This document shows positions 37,005 through 49,077 of a stretch of DNA of 64,000 nt, piece after piece. Origin of the DNA: Cranoglanis bouderius (taxonomy: Eukaryota > Chordata > Actinopteri > Siluriformes > Cranoglanididae); the NCBI GenBank assembly GCA_023630585.1, contig CM042548.1, positions 9,107,027-9,171,026 on the forward strand, written 5' to 3'. The notes beneath the pieces are model-generated. The model had not been told where the DNA came from. It did no database searches and was given only the letters and a program-made list of their open reading frames with translations. Positions within the stretch are counted from its first letter, which is position 1. Every line of letters begins with the position of its first letter. Position numbers and translations under genes: made by a program.

Positions 37005-37045
37005 GGTACTGATAGTTATGGCAGTGTGATCTGTTTTAGGGTGAT
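37005..37045 (+). repeat. Partial third copy of the inverted-repeat arm
   Basis: GGTACTGATAGTTATGGCAG and the next 20 bp repeat 35388-35428 of the right arm with one difference. It lies immediately after the TA that flanks the Tc1 element. Confidence 0.9.
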
Positions 37046-38063
37046 AGGCAGGAAAGGCAAATATCCTTTCCTCTATTATTTTATTTAGTTTTCATGTTGT
37101 GCTTACCTTGAATGTTATTTTTGACTATACAAAAAAAGACATTTTTTATTTTCACCACCTCTTAACTCAGCTTCACTGAAACACAATTTCCTCCTCTTCA
37201 TTTACTTCTTTTGTCAGACCTTGAATAACTGTAGCTTTGTCCACTATCACAAATGGTGCTTAAATTGGGGGGCGGGGGAAAGGGAGGGGTGATTCATGTA
37301 AATTAAATATATACTATATGGCGTCTCGTATGCGTACAACATAAATTAGGGACTAGTGGGTGGGAGCTTGCGTCCACACAGCTTAAGCTGATTCATCATT
37401 CACACTCAAATGACAGTTCATTTTAATTTCATAAAATAGCTTCGTTACTAAGATGCAGCTATATCCGGACATCATTCTGTGTGTGAATTGTATGCCCTCC
37501 TGGATGTGGAGTCGGGGATAACAGAGTCTGTGCAATATAACAAGCAGAGCCCATCTGCCCATCTGTTCCCAAAAGTGCTGTAAAGGTAAAATCATCTTAA
37601 CAGGAAGAGACAGTGTTCAATATAATGCTCACTCTACCATCTTTGTGCTGAGACGCTTTCACATAACTCAACCCTGTAAGTTTCCATATCAGGGATGAAG
37701 GATCTAGATGAAGGTTACTGTTTTGCATCAGTAAAGGCCCATGGTCAGACGGTGCTACTTCAATCAGTGCTAATTAAAAGCCCCACAACGAGCTCAACGG
37801 TAATTTTACGAAATTACATCACCAAGCTGACTCATCCCTAAAGCTCTGGGGCAAGAGAGCATAGCTACTTAGCACCTCTCATGTTATTTTAATTGATGCT
37901 GGGGAAAGAAATAATCATGCACAAATTCACTGCACATATTCATGCACTGTAAAGCTATGTACTTAAAGAATCCTTACATCAAGATTGATAATAGTCCAAC
38001 AACGTTCAGAGTAAAACTGTTTGATATAATGAAATACTGCATTTTGTAACTTATTAGTAATGC
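37046..38063. other. Unassigned DNA, no gene seen
   Basis: No supported feature. Confidence 0.35.
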
Positions 38064-38067
38064 TTAA

Positions 38068-38719
38068 AGGAAGACTCCATCCTGAAACCTTTAAATATTT
38101 TTGCACTGAAATAATTGCGGTGTTTAGCGATTGTGGTGGTTATTTGTTGGTTGGTGTGGTATTATCAGTATTCCTGTGAAGAGTTCATGGTTGTTTGTCA
38201 CAATGATGTCATGGGGGGCACTGCTAGCACAGTTACGATGAGGTTTGATAGGAGGAAATTTCAAGCAAGAGATAACAGTCAGGTTTTGTTGTTAGCTCTT
38301 AAGAACAAAACAAAACGAGAGCTTCTTTTCTCACCATTTTCCACCGATGTTCAACATCATATTAATGAGAAATCCAACACAGAACTAGTAGAGACAGAAA
38401 ATAATGGACTCAAAGTTACAGAATGCAATGCAGCTACACGACACAGTCATCGGAGTTAACTTTGTTTATAGCATTAAAGTTGAAGCTTTCGAAACTGATT
38501 TAATTGAGCAAAGTGTAAAGATGAAGGAAATGAGGTAACGAGGACAGAAGTAGTCCAACAGCATTGTGGGTAATGTAGGAAGATCAACTTGTCAATGAAA
38601 GAAGTGTAAACTAAAAAGTCTGCTGAGAATGTCATTACAAAATCAATCTTGGCCACCATTAAAGCTTGCATGTTAATTATAAAGATTAATATGCAAGTCA
38701 TGCAGGGTGGATTTTTCCT
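38068..38719. mobile_element. TTAA-flanked DNA transposon derivative (MITE 3)
   Basis: 652 bp bounded by TTAA (38064-38067, 38720-38723). The left end AGGAAGACTCCATCCTG pairs with the right end, AGGAAAAATCCACCCTG on the minus strand. A 114-codon open stretch inside (38115-38459) has no recognisable domain, and I do not call it a gene. Confidence 0.75.
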
Positions 38720-38964
38720 TTAAGCAAGTATTTAATGAATCACCTAGCCAACAAACTGCAGAGTGTAAACAGATGCACTGTATCACAATATTCATTTAAG
38801 GATCCTGTCAAATCAGGACACCAATAATTAATGTTTAATGCTCACAATTTCAAACTTAAACAGTTTTTTTTTTTCTTTCTTTTTTTCAGCAGTACTGGAA
38901 ATCCTCAACATGGTCACGACTACGTTTCTATTATTAACAACATGCAACATAGAGTCGTGTGTTA

Positions 38965-39115
38965 GAAACCCCACGTAGCTACGTGATTAGCAGTGGACAG
39001 TTCCCGCCCAAATTCCCCGACCTGTGATTGGCTGCTGACCGCGCGTGCCGCGAGTGGACCTCAGCTAAACTGTCACCTAAACCATCTCTTGCACGCGACA
39101 TCCGAGAAGCGTTAG
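38965..39115. promoter_or_regulatory. CpG cluster with palindromic CACGTAGCTACGTG
   Basis: About a dozen CpGs in 150 bp, including GACCGCGCGTGCCGCGAG, a CCGCCC box, a GATTGGC (inverted CCAAT) motif and the 14-bp perfect palindrome CACGTAGCTACGTG (38972-38985). It lies about 0.85 kb downstream of the ncam1 exon donor, inside the putative first intron. It could be an intronic promoter or enhancer; no transcript is shown by the sequence. Confidence 0.45.
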
Positions 39116-39329
39116 CCAGTTAGCCATTTAAACACAAACAAACATACTCACGATTAAATTACCAGCTATCTAAACACATACAGTATACACTCACACACAC
39201 AGAGACGGTTAAATAACCTGTCAGATATGCCGTTTTAACAGAACTGAAGATGCTCTTGGGGTTCTGGTAGGCTCAATTCAAGATATTCTAAATACATTTA
39301 TTAAAATAATACTAATAAAAATACTACTA

Positions 39330-39331
<2 letters not shown>

Positions 39332-39394
<63 letters not shown>
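39332..39394. repeat. TA microsatellite
   Basis: About 62 bp of pure TA repeats in the putative first intron, about 560 bp from exon 1. Confidence 0.97.
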
Positions 39395-39396
<2 letters not shown>

Positions 39397-39952
39397 TAAT
39401 ACTGACTAACAATTCCGAAAATGGCTATAAGTAAGAGTATTTATTAAGGCTGTGTCCCAGTTTTAAAAAGTACTATTTTAAGGTGCTATTCCAAGACAAG
39501 GAGAGTGAAAAAAGCGGCTCTTATTATCAGACCTGTCTGAAAACGCTTATGGTGATAACTACTGAGATAATGTGTACCTTATGTATATCATATAAATATA
39601 ACAATATGTTAAGAAGTCAAACCGACGAGGACTTTGTTGTTGTTGTTTTGTTTTTTTTCTCGCCGAAATCAGTTTAACCCTCCAGCATCAAATTAAGCGA
39701 CCTAGCTAGCTAGATGAACTAGCCAGTGCGATTTGAATGCAGCCTGTGTGATAAATAAACGCACCGTTCAAACAGGTCCGCTCGTGCACCTTACACTTGA
39801 CTCTCCATCCATCAAGCTAGGTTGGATCATTTGTATTTATTTATTTATTTATTTTTTAAATCAAACGCAAAACGAATCCGGTGCTGCACACCATCTTTTC
39901 TCGGCACAAAGCGAAGAAGAGAAATGCGCAATGCTTTTAAAGCGAATCTTAC

Positions 39953-40004
39953 CTGCACTGCCAAGGAAAAGAAACATCAAGATTATCTCCTTGGTCAGAA
40001 ACAT
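39953..40004 (-). CDS. ncam1: Neural cell adhesion molecule 1, first coding exon (signal peptide)
   Basis: NCAM1 is a cell-surface immunoglobulin/fibronectin-III adhesion protein of neurons and muscle. This exon encodes MFLTKEIILMFLFLGSA plus one base, a basic then hydrophobic signal peptide start, and ends at CAG|GTAAGA, a consensus donor (exon end 39953, intron GT at 39952-39951). From memory, vertebrate NCAM1 exon 1 also encodes 17 residues plus one base, with the same TK, acidic, hydrophobic, FLG, small, A pattern and the same GCA-G junction. I chose the ATG at 40004-40002 for that reason. In-frame ATGs at 40010, 40028 and 40112 would lengthen the N-terminus; 40010 has the better context (G at -3, G at +4). 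No second exon is seen in the 39.9 kb to the left, consistent with the long first intron known for NCAM1. Whether it is the a or b paralogue cannot be told. A different cell-surface gene remains possible. Confidence 0.65.
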
Positions 40005-40330
40005 TGCCATCACTCGGTTTTCCCTCATGCAGCTATAACTAAATAGTCCGTATGAATTCAACGTGGACTCGGAGTTATTGTTTGTTGAATTAAAATGTTT
40101 GCCAAATAGCAACGCTTTTGTCAGTGTTGCGGTTTAAAATAGCACGCCCGTGTGTCAACGAGGCAGAAGTAAGCGCCCGTGCATATAGGCTGCTTTCGTA
40201 CAGCGCGCGCACACACACACACACTTAGAAGCCATCCGCCCAATCATTCATCCTCTGGGAAGCTTGGGAAACTGTGCGCGGGCAACTCCCCCCCACCCCC
40301 CCCAACACCATTACTGGGGCTCCATCCCCA
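40005..40330 (-). promoter_or_regulatory. Putative ncam1 5' UTR and core promoter
   Basis: Upstream of the exon on the minus strand are a CCGCCC GC box overlapping CCAAT on the plus strand (40236-40244), a CG-rich GCGCGCGC run, a CA/GT repeat (40211-40224), a TATATG stretch near 40185 and a C-rich tract (40287-40303). CpG is raised compared with the flanks. No start site can be fixed from sequence. Confidence 0.4.
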
Positions 40331-40519
40331 AACACCTCTCTGTTCCCTACACTACTGCACTACATAGAGAAAGGAATAATGGCTGCTACACACTACATAG
40401 TGCACTATATGTCCAATCACAGTTGTTATACCGGGAAGCTTGGGAAAGCGTATCCATCCCAAACAGGCTTCCCTTCGTGTGACTCGGTTTACAGACGGAG
40501 ATGGATGTTTGAGCTCTGT

Positions 40520-41394
40520 GTTTAGAATTCAGTTGGTACCCGGATTTTTTAAAATGCCAATTGGATGATTTTAGGAATTTAATATCAGCTTGTCAGTTTG
40601 TTTGGGTTTTTTTTTTGGGTTTTTTTTTTAATCGTCACTGTGTTTCTAAACGGCGCATCTTCAAGTAACCTGCTTGGGAAAACACCAATGCGAGATGAGC
40701 TTCACCAGCAAGGTTCTGCTAGTCAACCAGCAGCGCCATGTTGGCTGACCAGATAAACCAGTTTGGGCCAGAATCGAATTCCTGCTGGTCTAAGCTGTTA
40801 CTTTAGCAGGGTTACAGTAGACAAAGAAATAGTCAGTGAAAATGGTTGTGTTGAAGGATTTTATTTTTTACTTCATCTCATCTCTCAGTCTCTAAATAAT
40901 GATGTCACTCACGGATGAATGAACTGATACTCTCTTTTGTCTTCAGCTAAACCCTGAGAGGGCCCTGGCCTTAGAAAACCTCCATGTGGCCTGACCAATA
41001 AAGAACAATGTTACCCTCAGAGCCAGAGTCTCAAAATAGGTCAAGCACCACAACCTGTTTTTTTTATTTTTTTTTTTTTTATTTTTTTTTTTTTTTATGT
41101 AGAAATATTATAAAGATTGCTGCATATTTACCTATTTCTTTGAAAATCTGAATATCATTCACAGCAAAAATGTAATGGCCTCCATCTCAGATCAAAAACA
41201 TGCATCAAACTGGACAATAGCCTGAAAGGGCTATTAAAAGTTTTCTTTTTCTTTCTTTCTTGTGCACAATGTAGTACAATATGCAAGTTATTATCATGTG
41301 GTTACTGGTTACTAAATCCAAGTCAGGAAATCATGTTTACGCATAAGTTTCTCCATTTTATTTGTGCATAATTCGAGTTCTTGATTTAATACAT
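40520..41394. other. Unassigned upstream DNA with a T-rich tract
   Basis: A T-rich run of about 40 bp lies at 41058-41096. No gene seen. Confidence 0.4.
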
Positions 41395-41675
41395 TCATTC
41401 ATCTTCTGGAACTTTATCTTCAGGAGCTTTATCCTGGTCAGGATCATGAGCCTGTCCCAGGAACACTCAGTGGGAGGCAGGACTACACCCTGAATGGGAC
41501 GACAATCCATCACAAGACATCATGCCCACACACATTCACACCAAGGCACAATATAGAGTAACCAGACAATATTATGGTTTTGGAGGTAGAAGGAAACCAG
41601 AGAACCTGGAAGAAACCCATATGGATATGGGAGCTGTGAGGAGGCAGCACTACCTGCTGAAGCAAGATGCAGTTC
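41395..41675 (-). mobile_element. SINE type B
   Basis: Reverse copy from the ATTCATTCATCTTCTGGAAC tail through CAGTGGGAGGCAGGACTACA and CACATTCACACCAAGGCACA to GAGGCAGCACTACCTGCTGA. Confidence 0.8.
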
Positions 41676-42699
41676 TTAATACAGTTGAGCCAAAATAGTT
41701 TATTTCTACTTGTCTAAAGAAAACATGCACACACAGTTTGTTAAGCAACGGTAAGCATTGTTCAATTTCCATTTTGAACATTTTGAATATGCTATGGATG
41801 GCAATGACAGTGTACTGTCTCACGTCCCAATGCTAACACTTTAATTAAAATTGTCTATCTATAGAATTCCACCTAAGCAGTAGACTGACTTTTCAAATCA
41901 TGGGCACTTTCAGTTTAGACAAAAACATACTGTATGAGATTGGACATATAACGTTGCAGAATGTGTGATCTTATTTACTGCTTGTCAGATAAGTAACTGA
42001 CAACAACTTCAAAACACCGGACAGATATAGGATTATGTCAAATCATCCACAATACAATCCACTAACTCAGTAATCCATGTACATTTGTTCCTCAAAAGCT
42101 CTTGTTAAACTTGTTCCCATCACAAAATAAAAGTTGCAGTGGCTTGTTGAACATAAACAGGATTAGATCACACATTTAGAAGTGTCTTCTGTAAAGGAAG
42201 TCTCTGTCCTAGCCACTCCCTTCTTTCATGAGTAAGTTATTGAAATAGATGTGATAATAATGTTATTGGAAGTTACAGTGGGTACACCATGAAACTGGCA
42301 AAACCCTTTGGCAAGTCTTGAAAGCTTCCTTGATTCTTTCCTGATAAGTTTTGCAATCAGTATTCACAGATCTTCTGCCTTCACAGCTGCTGGACCTCTA
42401 TCAGTATTTTCTTTGTCCTCTTTTTATTTGGGAAGGAAGATAGAAAGAAAAACACTGCCAGTAAAGCATGTAAATGTTTCCTGTTGACAATTGTAGTTGT
42501 TGAAGTAAACAGTATGCTTACTTGAACCTAATTTATTTTCATCTTTTCCCATGTTCTCTAAGCCCTTCTTAGCTATGACACTAAGAATAAAGAGCAAAAT
42601 GATATCAGCAATGGAGAAACCCAGTGGGAACACATTTAACATTAAAATAATGATTCATTCAATTTAGCTTTTCACGTCATACCCACTTTTGCTCGATTG
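41676..42699. other. Unassigned DNA, no gene seen
   Basis: No supported feature. Confidence 0.35.
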
Positions 42700-43085
42700 C
42701 CTTTGGCAGCAATCAGTTCAATTCTGAAGCTGTGAGGCAGCATCACAACCCGGTGCATCACCAGAGACTTTTTGGCTCCCAAGTGGCATGATTTTGAATC
42801 CTTACCACAGGAAGCAAAATGGCATATGCTCTCTCCTCTATCAATCACAGCAACACTATTCAATCCTGTGCATCTGTGAGCACATGTATGTGGAAGAGGG
42901 TAGATAGCTCTTTCCTGCGAGTGTGTTATGCTGCCCTGTGACAAAACATGGGTGGCAGTTTCAGTTGCCTGGCTTCAAATGTCTTGGAGGAAGCATGCTA
43001 GCCTTCACCCTTACCATTTGGTAGCTGTTGAATGATAGGGGAGGGATGGTTGATGGGTGGGAATCGGGGAGAAAATGGGGGCTGA
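42700..43085 (+). repeat. SINE-like repeat type C
   Basis: Same landmarks as at 13160: CATCTGTGAGCACATGTATG, GTGTGTTATGCTGCCCTGTG, GGAGGAAGCATGCTAGCCTT, GGTAGCTGTTGAATGATAGG, then GGGGAGAAAATGGGG at the 3' end. Confidence 0.7.
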
Positions 43086-43674
43086 AGGTTTGAAGGCTAC
43101 AGTTTTCTAAGACAACAAAAACAAAACCAACCATAATGTAAATACTCAACTGTCTAGAGTAGTATATAGGTATAAAATTTGAGCCACAGCTCTAGTTTGT
43201 CTGTTGTGAACATTTGCCAGAACAGGTGCATGCTATTGTCTGAGACAAACTAATCCAACTACTGTGGTCAGGTTCTCACATGTGACCAAAAAATGAATTT
43301 GGAATGATCACAAATAGTAGATCTGGCATATGGCATATACCAAAGCCTACCAAGGATAAAAAACACTTGTAAAGGGATCTTGAACATTCATGCAGAATGA
43401 TATTGTACTCAAGCATCCCCTGGTTGAAGTGCTCCTTTATATTTAGCTTTGTTCACGCAGACTGCTCTTCCTCTCTATTATTCAGACCACTGGGTTTCAA
43501 TAAGGTTCAAATCCAAGCACTGAGAGGGCTACTGCAAAATAGAGATTTTCTGTTCGCACAACTGTTCCCAGTTCTGTGTTAATTTGGATGTACTGTATGT
43601 TTTGAGCCCTTACCTTATGTCAGAGACATATCCTCAAGTGTCCAATGCTGGCCTTGATATAGCTTAGTTGCACT

Positions 43675-44165
43675 TTATACCACAGCGCTGTTTAATACAT
43701 GATTCTGATTGGCTGACAGATGTTCTAAGGTGCGCAATTATTTTTCAGTTGATGTACAGATAAAGTAGTTCCAGTCAGGTCTTGACCCCATTACAGTTCC
43801 ATATCACTTCGCCAAGTTAACTGAACTAACGATTTAGCCTACTGTCCAATACAGCACACAGAGCTAACAACAAACAAAAAGAGACAATTTTGATTTTCCA
43901 GAAATAAGCAAGGAATAATTCACGACGGGACGTTAAATTGTTAGATAAATAATGCGCACCCGAGGTGGTAATGTGGCCACGGCCTGAAGCGGAGGCTTGA
44001 GCCATTGACATGCAGTTATTGGAGAGAGAGAGAGAGAGAGACGCTGCGCATCATAGCCGCATTACCACCTCGGGTGTGCATTATTTTTTCTAATCATTCA
44101 ACGGCCCATTGTAAATTATTCCTTACTTAAACTGCTTTCCATTACCTAGCCTGTGTATGCACATA
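43675..44165. mobile_element. Foldback MITE around 68-bp inverted arms
   Basis: Arms 43910-43977 and 44057-44124 are imperfect reverse complements; both contain ACCCGAGGTGGTAATG (read on the appropriate strand) and AAGGAATAATT at the outer ends. The spacer holds a GA run (44023-44041). The outer boundaries are estimated from the flanking CpG-containing sequence. No coding. Confidence 0.65.
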
Positions 44166-44387
44166 CACACACACATTTGCCTTACTAACCTTGTGAGGAC
44201 CTTCCATTGACATTATTAATAATACAGTTAATTAGTTGCAGTTATTGTAACAAAGAAGGTTTCCTCATGGGGACCCCACCAAATGTCAAGGCTTAACAAG
44301 GTCAAAACTGGCAGATATTCTTATCTTTGTGGAACTGTTTGGTCTGCATCAAGATATAAAAACAAATGCCCCCCACACAATTCACAC

Positions 44388-44690
44388 TACTAGTCAAAAG
44401 TTTGGACACACCTGCTCATAGAAGGGATTTCTTAATTGTACTATTTTCTATTATTTTGTATAATAATAATGAGAACATGGAGACTATGAAATAACACATA
44501 TGGTATTATACAGTAACCAAGAAAAGTGTTAAACAATGAAATCTATTTCATATTTTAAATTCATAACTGTATTCCTGTTGAAGCTTTGCACACTCTTGGC
44601 ATATTCTCATCTTTCCTGAGGGAGCTTCACACAGGAGGTTTTTCTTAAATTTTCCAAATAGGACGAGCTCCTCCTTGCTACTCCTATGTC
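44388..44690. mobile_element. Tc1-like terminal remnant (family I)
   Basis: Starts TACTAGTCAAAAGTTTGGAC, a well-known Tc1-type end in fish, and continues through CTTTGCACACTCTTGGCAT, as in the antisense 3' region of that family. No catalytic block is visible. Confidence 0.5.
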
Positions 44691-46435
44691 CTAAATGAAA
44701 CATTCTCATTTGGGGAAGCTGCCAGCTTTCGTAACAGCTTTTGAGCTGTAAGTATTTATAGTCATATTAACACTTTTATTGTTTTTTTATTAATAACTCT
44801 GACAAGAGTTCAAGAGTGAACACAGTCGGAAAGAAAAACACAGTAACTATAAAGAGCATTCTTTAACGTGGACAGCAATGCCTCCTGGAAAATAAGACTT
44901 TAAGGCTCTTCTCTGATTACAACCACACTATGGCTTAAGGCTGTTAGAGAGTGATTGCATTTCAGTATACCACAATTGCAACACACTGATGTAAATGAAA
45001 TGCAATGTAAGAAGGAATTACAGTCAGTTTCTTGCTTTTTCACTGAAAAGGTTGGTCAATGTAGGAGCAATGCAATGAAGGTTTTGCTTTTCAGCACGTA
45101 ACAATGTCTGCCTGCACATTCTTGCACATTCTATCATTGCTGTGATTGCTTTTCCCTCTGGAAAAGAATCTTTCCCATACATCATTTTGTAACTTTTTTC
45201 TTTTTTAAGCATTTTATATCATATTTATAGATTTGTTTTGTTTTACCCAAATGCTGGGTTGAGCCCGCTAGGTGATTTTACTGGATTAATTTATACCCTT
45301 TTTAATATATTGCCCACCATCTTTTAAAATCAGCAAGAAGCAATGACAAAGCAAAGCAAGACTTGGGTTCACTGTATCACTTGCAAGTGTTTGCTGCCAC
45401 CTAATGGTAAGATCTCATCACTTCAACCCGGTGAATGTTGTTGGTCAGTGGGGATCCATTCCATTTTTCCATTTTTCAATACAATACTATGGTGCTGAGT
45501 ACTAGCTAATATCTGATACCGATCCAATACCAACGCATCTTAGTAACTAATTCTGCTCTTAATAACTTTCTGCTGTCCGCAGGCCTCAACAGCCATATTT
45601 ATGTGAAATATCAGAAGCATAAAGGCATCAGGGTTAAGTCAAGTTGTGTCCTATGTTTAATGCAAGATGTGTCAGTGATCAATATCACTTGTTCATAACA
45701 CTGAATACATCGGATCGGATCAGAAATTATATTCTTATCCATCCTGACCAAGTATCAGCTTTAATCTTCCTCTTGCTTTATCACACATATGAAAGTGCTT
45801 TTTCCTCAGTCATGCATGTAGGAGCTGGGAAAACACTAAAACAGCCTTTTGTAGGGGTACTCGAGGACCAAGACTGGCAAACCATACTATACCATTCTGT
45901 TTTTTTCCCCAAACCACTTATGCTTTGTAGTTTACCTTGTCAGTGAATAACTCAAAATTCAGAGAATCAAATGGCCATTGAATATTTATTGTTAATTAAC
46001 ATGGCAAACAATATTTATGGAAAATGTACAGTAAGTAATTTCTAGTTTCAGTCAAAAAGCCATGCAATATTTATTTATGCAGGTCAATATTTAAGTTCAA
46101 TAACACAAATAGAATATTTACAGATTTCATACTGTTTTACTGTTGAAGACCGTTGAGTGTTTAATGAACAATAATGATGGGGAAATATAAGAGATCAAAA
46201 TCTGTTGAAATCATAAATAAGTACTGCATGACTGAAAATGAATGCACTGTGCACTTCCCTATCAATTATTGTTGGCCAACAAATACTTAACAATAATTAC
46301 TGAATGCCATTTGATTTTTGCACAGTGCTCTACAGTATGTACTGTATATGAATAATTATAGTTTGAGGGGTAGTCTAACGTGTCACGGCATCTGCAATTT
46401 GGTCTTCTCTTCTGTAGAGGGCAGAAATGTTATGG

Positions 46436-46438
<3 letters not shown>
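44691..46438. other. Unassigned DNA, no gene seen
   Basis: A CGGATCGGATCAG stretch at 45710-45722 may belong to a degenerate interspersed element. Otherwise nothing supported. Confidence 0.35.

Positions 46439-46507
<69 letters not shown>
46439..46507. repeat. GT microsatellite
   Basis: About 69 bp of pure GT dinucleotides. Confidence 0.98.
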
Positions 46508-46508
<1 letters not shown>

Positions 46509-47860
46509 CTGTTTATCAGCACCCCTTTGCAAACATTATCATGTCAAACCAAGTAAGACACCAGGAGCAAGCGAGCTCAGAAATAATCGAGTTAATTTCA
46601 GTCTTTTAGTTTACTAGGTCAGCTGGTATTCTATGAACAGTATCCATGTCATCATGCAGATCACATAAGCAATAACATTACTCAAAGGTTTCTAGGGTTA
46701 TAAATCAGTAGTAATTGAAACTTTCATGCGAAATGTTCACTGGCACCCCAAAACACTGCCATCACATCCAGGTTAACATTAGCACATAAGGTGTTAATAA
46801 TAGTGCTAATCACTAGTGAGAAAACATCTGGGGTTATACTCAGATACTTTATGAGCTTTATTTGTCCAAAGTTCAAATTTGCTGAGTGCACAAAAAAAAA
46901 TGGGTGATTTTACACGTTATGCACTTTTAGTCAAAACAGTGTTAGACTCATTTGTCATAGTTTGGGGGAAGCAGTAACTCAGCGCTTAAGATTCTGTGCT
47001 AGTGCCAGAGTGTCTCTGTAATAATTATTAATCATACAGTGATCGTAATGTCAATAAATGCAGTGCCTGTAAGAAATGACATTGAGTCTATATGATATGG
47101 AAGATTAGCATTTTCTAATCTCATAAACATACTGTATCACAATAGACTGATTAGCACTAAGGAGTTTAATTGAGTCTAATACAGACAGCAAAATCTTAAA
47201 AAGGCACGAAATCTGTATAAAAGATGAGAAATGAATTGGTACTGAAAGACTTTCCTGCGAAGGCAATAACAACCTAAGGATAATATTATGTTGAAAGTTC
47301 TTGCTATTCTTGAGACATAAATTTTTTTGCATAAATAAATTTTTTGCAATATTTACAATTAACTAGAATTTGACTCGCTGCCTAGCCAATTTATGTTTGC
47401 TACTGGAATTTATGCTATTCTAAACTGGTCTTAGCAAAGAAATCAGGCTAAATTAGTTCAATATAGACAGTTAATGTTAACAAATTAGCTAAACTTACCT
47501 CAACATGCTTTTTCATTCTGCTAAGGGAGGCAAAAGCAGATGCCTTTGCTTACACCAACATACTGAAACATTTTACTGAGGCAGGGACAGGGGCACTCAT
47601 CCTCAAGTTCCACACTGCAGTCCAGTGGTTTATCCATATTCAAAAGCACATGGATATCTATAGCGCTAACTACATTGTGTAACATAAAAAGGTCACTTCA
47701 GATGGCAAATTAGCATGATTCTTGATTTGTTTTTGTTTTTCTACAATTATTAACTTGATTGGATGCTAAACTGAAATGACCCCATTCTATTGACATATAG
47801 TATCAAGTCACTGGCTGGATGAGAGAAGATCTCCTCTGACAAAACCTTCAAGATTTGTAA
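46508..47860. other. Unassigned DNA, no gene seen
   Basis: No supported feature. Confidence 0.35.
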
Positions 47861-48047
47861 CGAGTACCTTGAAAGTCTATATAGTAATGTAAGGAGTAAA
47901 AAGCACGTTGTTTCTTGGAAATGTTTAAGTAATTAAGTAAGACTACTAGTATTCAAATTGAATAAGACTCAAGTATAGTATAAATATGGTAAAATAATAC
48001 TTAAGTATACAACTAAAGTACAACTAAACAAGTATTGTCCAAGCCTA

Positions 48048-48708
48048 ATAGGTATTGGAAAAACATTAAAAGCTTCATAACCACTGGGTGTAGAAACATT
48101 AGATTAACTTGTTGTTTACTTTGAGCTAGTTAGTATTGCATACCAATTTAACTTTATAAAATATTCCATATTAACTGGTAGGTAATAAATAATCTAATAA
48201 CAGTGCGCATACCTGACCTGTAAAGGTAAAATTACTTTTCTGAGAACCCATAAAAGATGTCTTTCAGTGCACATCCTGCAGTATGTCTTACAATATTCAG
48301 AATTTTTCCATGCAGGTATGAAATGGTGCAATTATTTCAACAGGTCTATGAAATGAGTAAATATTCCCATAACCATTATGTGTAGAGACATTAGATTAAA
48401 AATGTGCCACTGACCATGAGATATTAGAAATATTGCACACCTCTTTAATTTGCAAATTGACTACCTGATAGCTAACAATTACAGTTTGCCAGACCTGTGC
48501 TATTACAAATGCACTTACATAAGCAGAAGAGATACAATCATTCATATGACATCAGTTTAATTGTGAGTGATTCTAATAGCAGTGAACATAGCCTACCTGG
48601 AAAGGTAAAAAATCACCTTTACAAGAACCCACGGGAATTGTTTATCAATCTAAATCCTTCACATCCTCAGTGTCTGAAGTATTTTGACCTGCTGATTCCT
48701 CTTACAAT
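48048..48708 (+). repeat. Decayed tandem array, left part
   Basis: Two diverged units are recognised by the same ordered words: ATAACC..TGTGTAGARACATTAGAT (48075-48103, 48364-48395), TATTGCA (48133, 48429), CTAATARCAGTG..CATA (48187, 48570) and CCTG.AAAGGTAAAA (about 48215, 48596). The unit is about 300-380 bp. The array continues after the Tc1 insertion. Confidence 0.6.
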
Positions 48709-48939
48709 TATAGTGAGGGTAAAAAGTATTTGATCCCCTGCTGATTTTGTACGTTTGCCCACTGACAAAGAAATGATCAGTCTATAATTTTAATGGTAGG
48801 TGTATTTTAACAGTGAGAGACAGAATAACAACAAAAAAATCCAGAAAAACGCATTTCAGAAAAGTTATAAATTGATTTGCATTTTAATGAGGGAAATAAG
48901 TATTTGATCCCTTATCAATCAGCAAGATTTCTGGCTCCC

Positions 48940-49034
48940 AGGTGTCTTTTACACAGGTAACGAGCTGAGATTAGGAGCACTCTCTTAAAGGGAGTGCTCC
49001 TAATCTCAGCTCATTACCTGTATAAAAGACACCT
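48940..49034. promoter_or_regulatory. 43-bp-arm stem-loop in the Tc1 family B leader
   Basis: Arms 48940-48982 and 48992-49034 with a 9-base loop and only a few mismatches, 44 bp before the transposase ATG. The same hairpin is kept in the 25 kb copy. Confidence 0.8.
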
Positions 49035-49077
49035 GTCCACAGAAGCAATCAATCAATCAGATTCCAAACTCTCCACC

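Noticed and set aside
38115..38459. 114-codon open frame inside the TTAA element
   Set aside because: No recognisable domain, and it sits inside a non-autonomous element.
40005..40112. Longer N-terminus for the ncam1 exon starting at 40112 or 40028
   Set aside because: The upstream extension is not hydrophobic or like the known family start. The 17-residue start fits family length and phase.
46318..46617. 99-codon open frame across the GT repeat
   Set aside because: Valine/cysteine repeat from the microsatellite.
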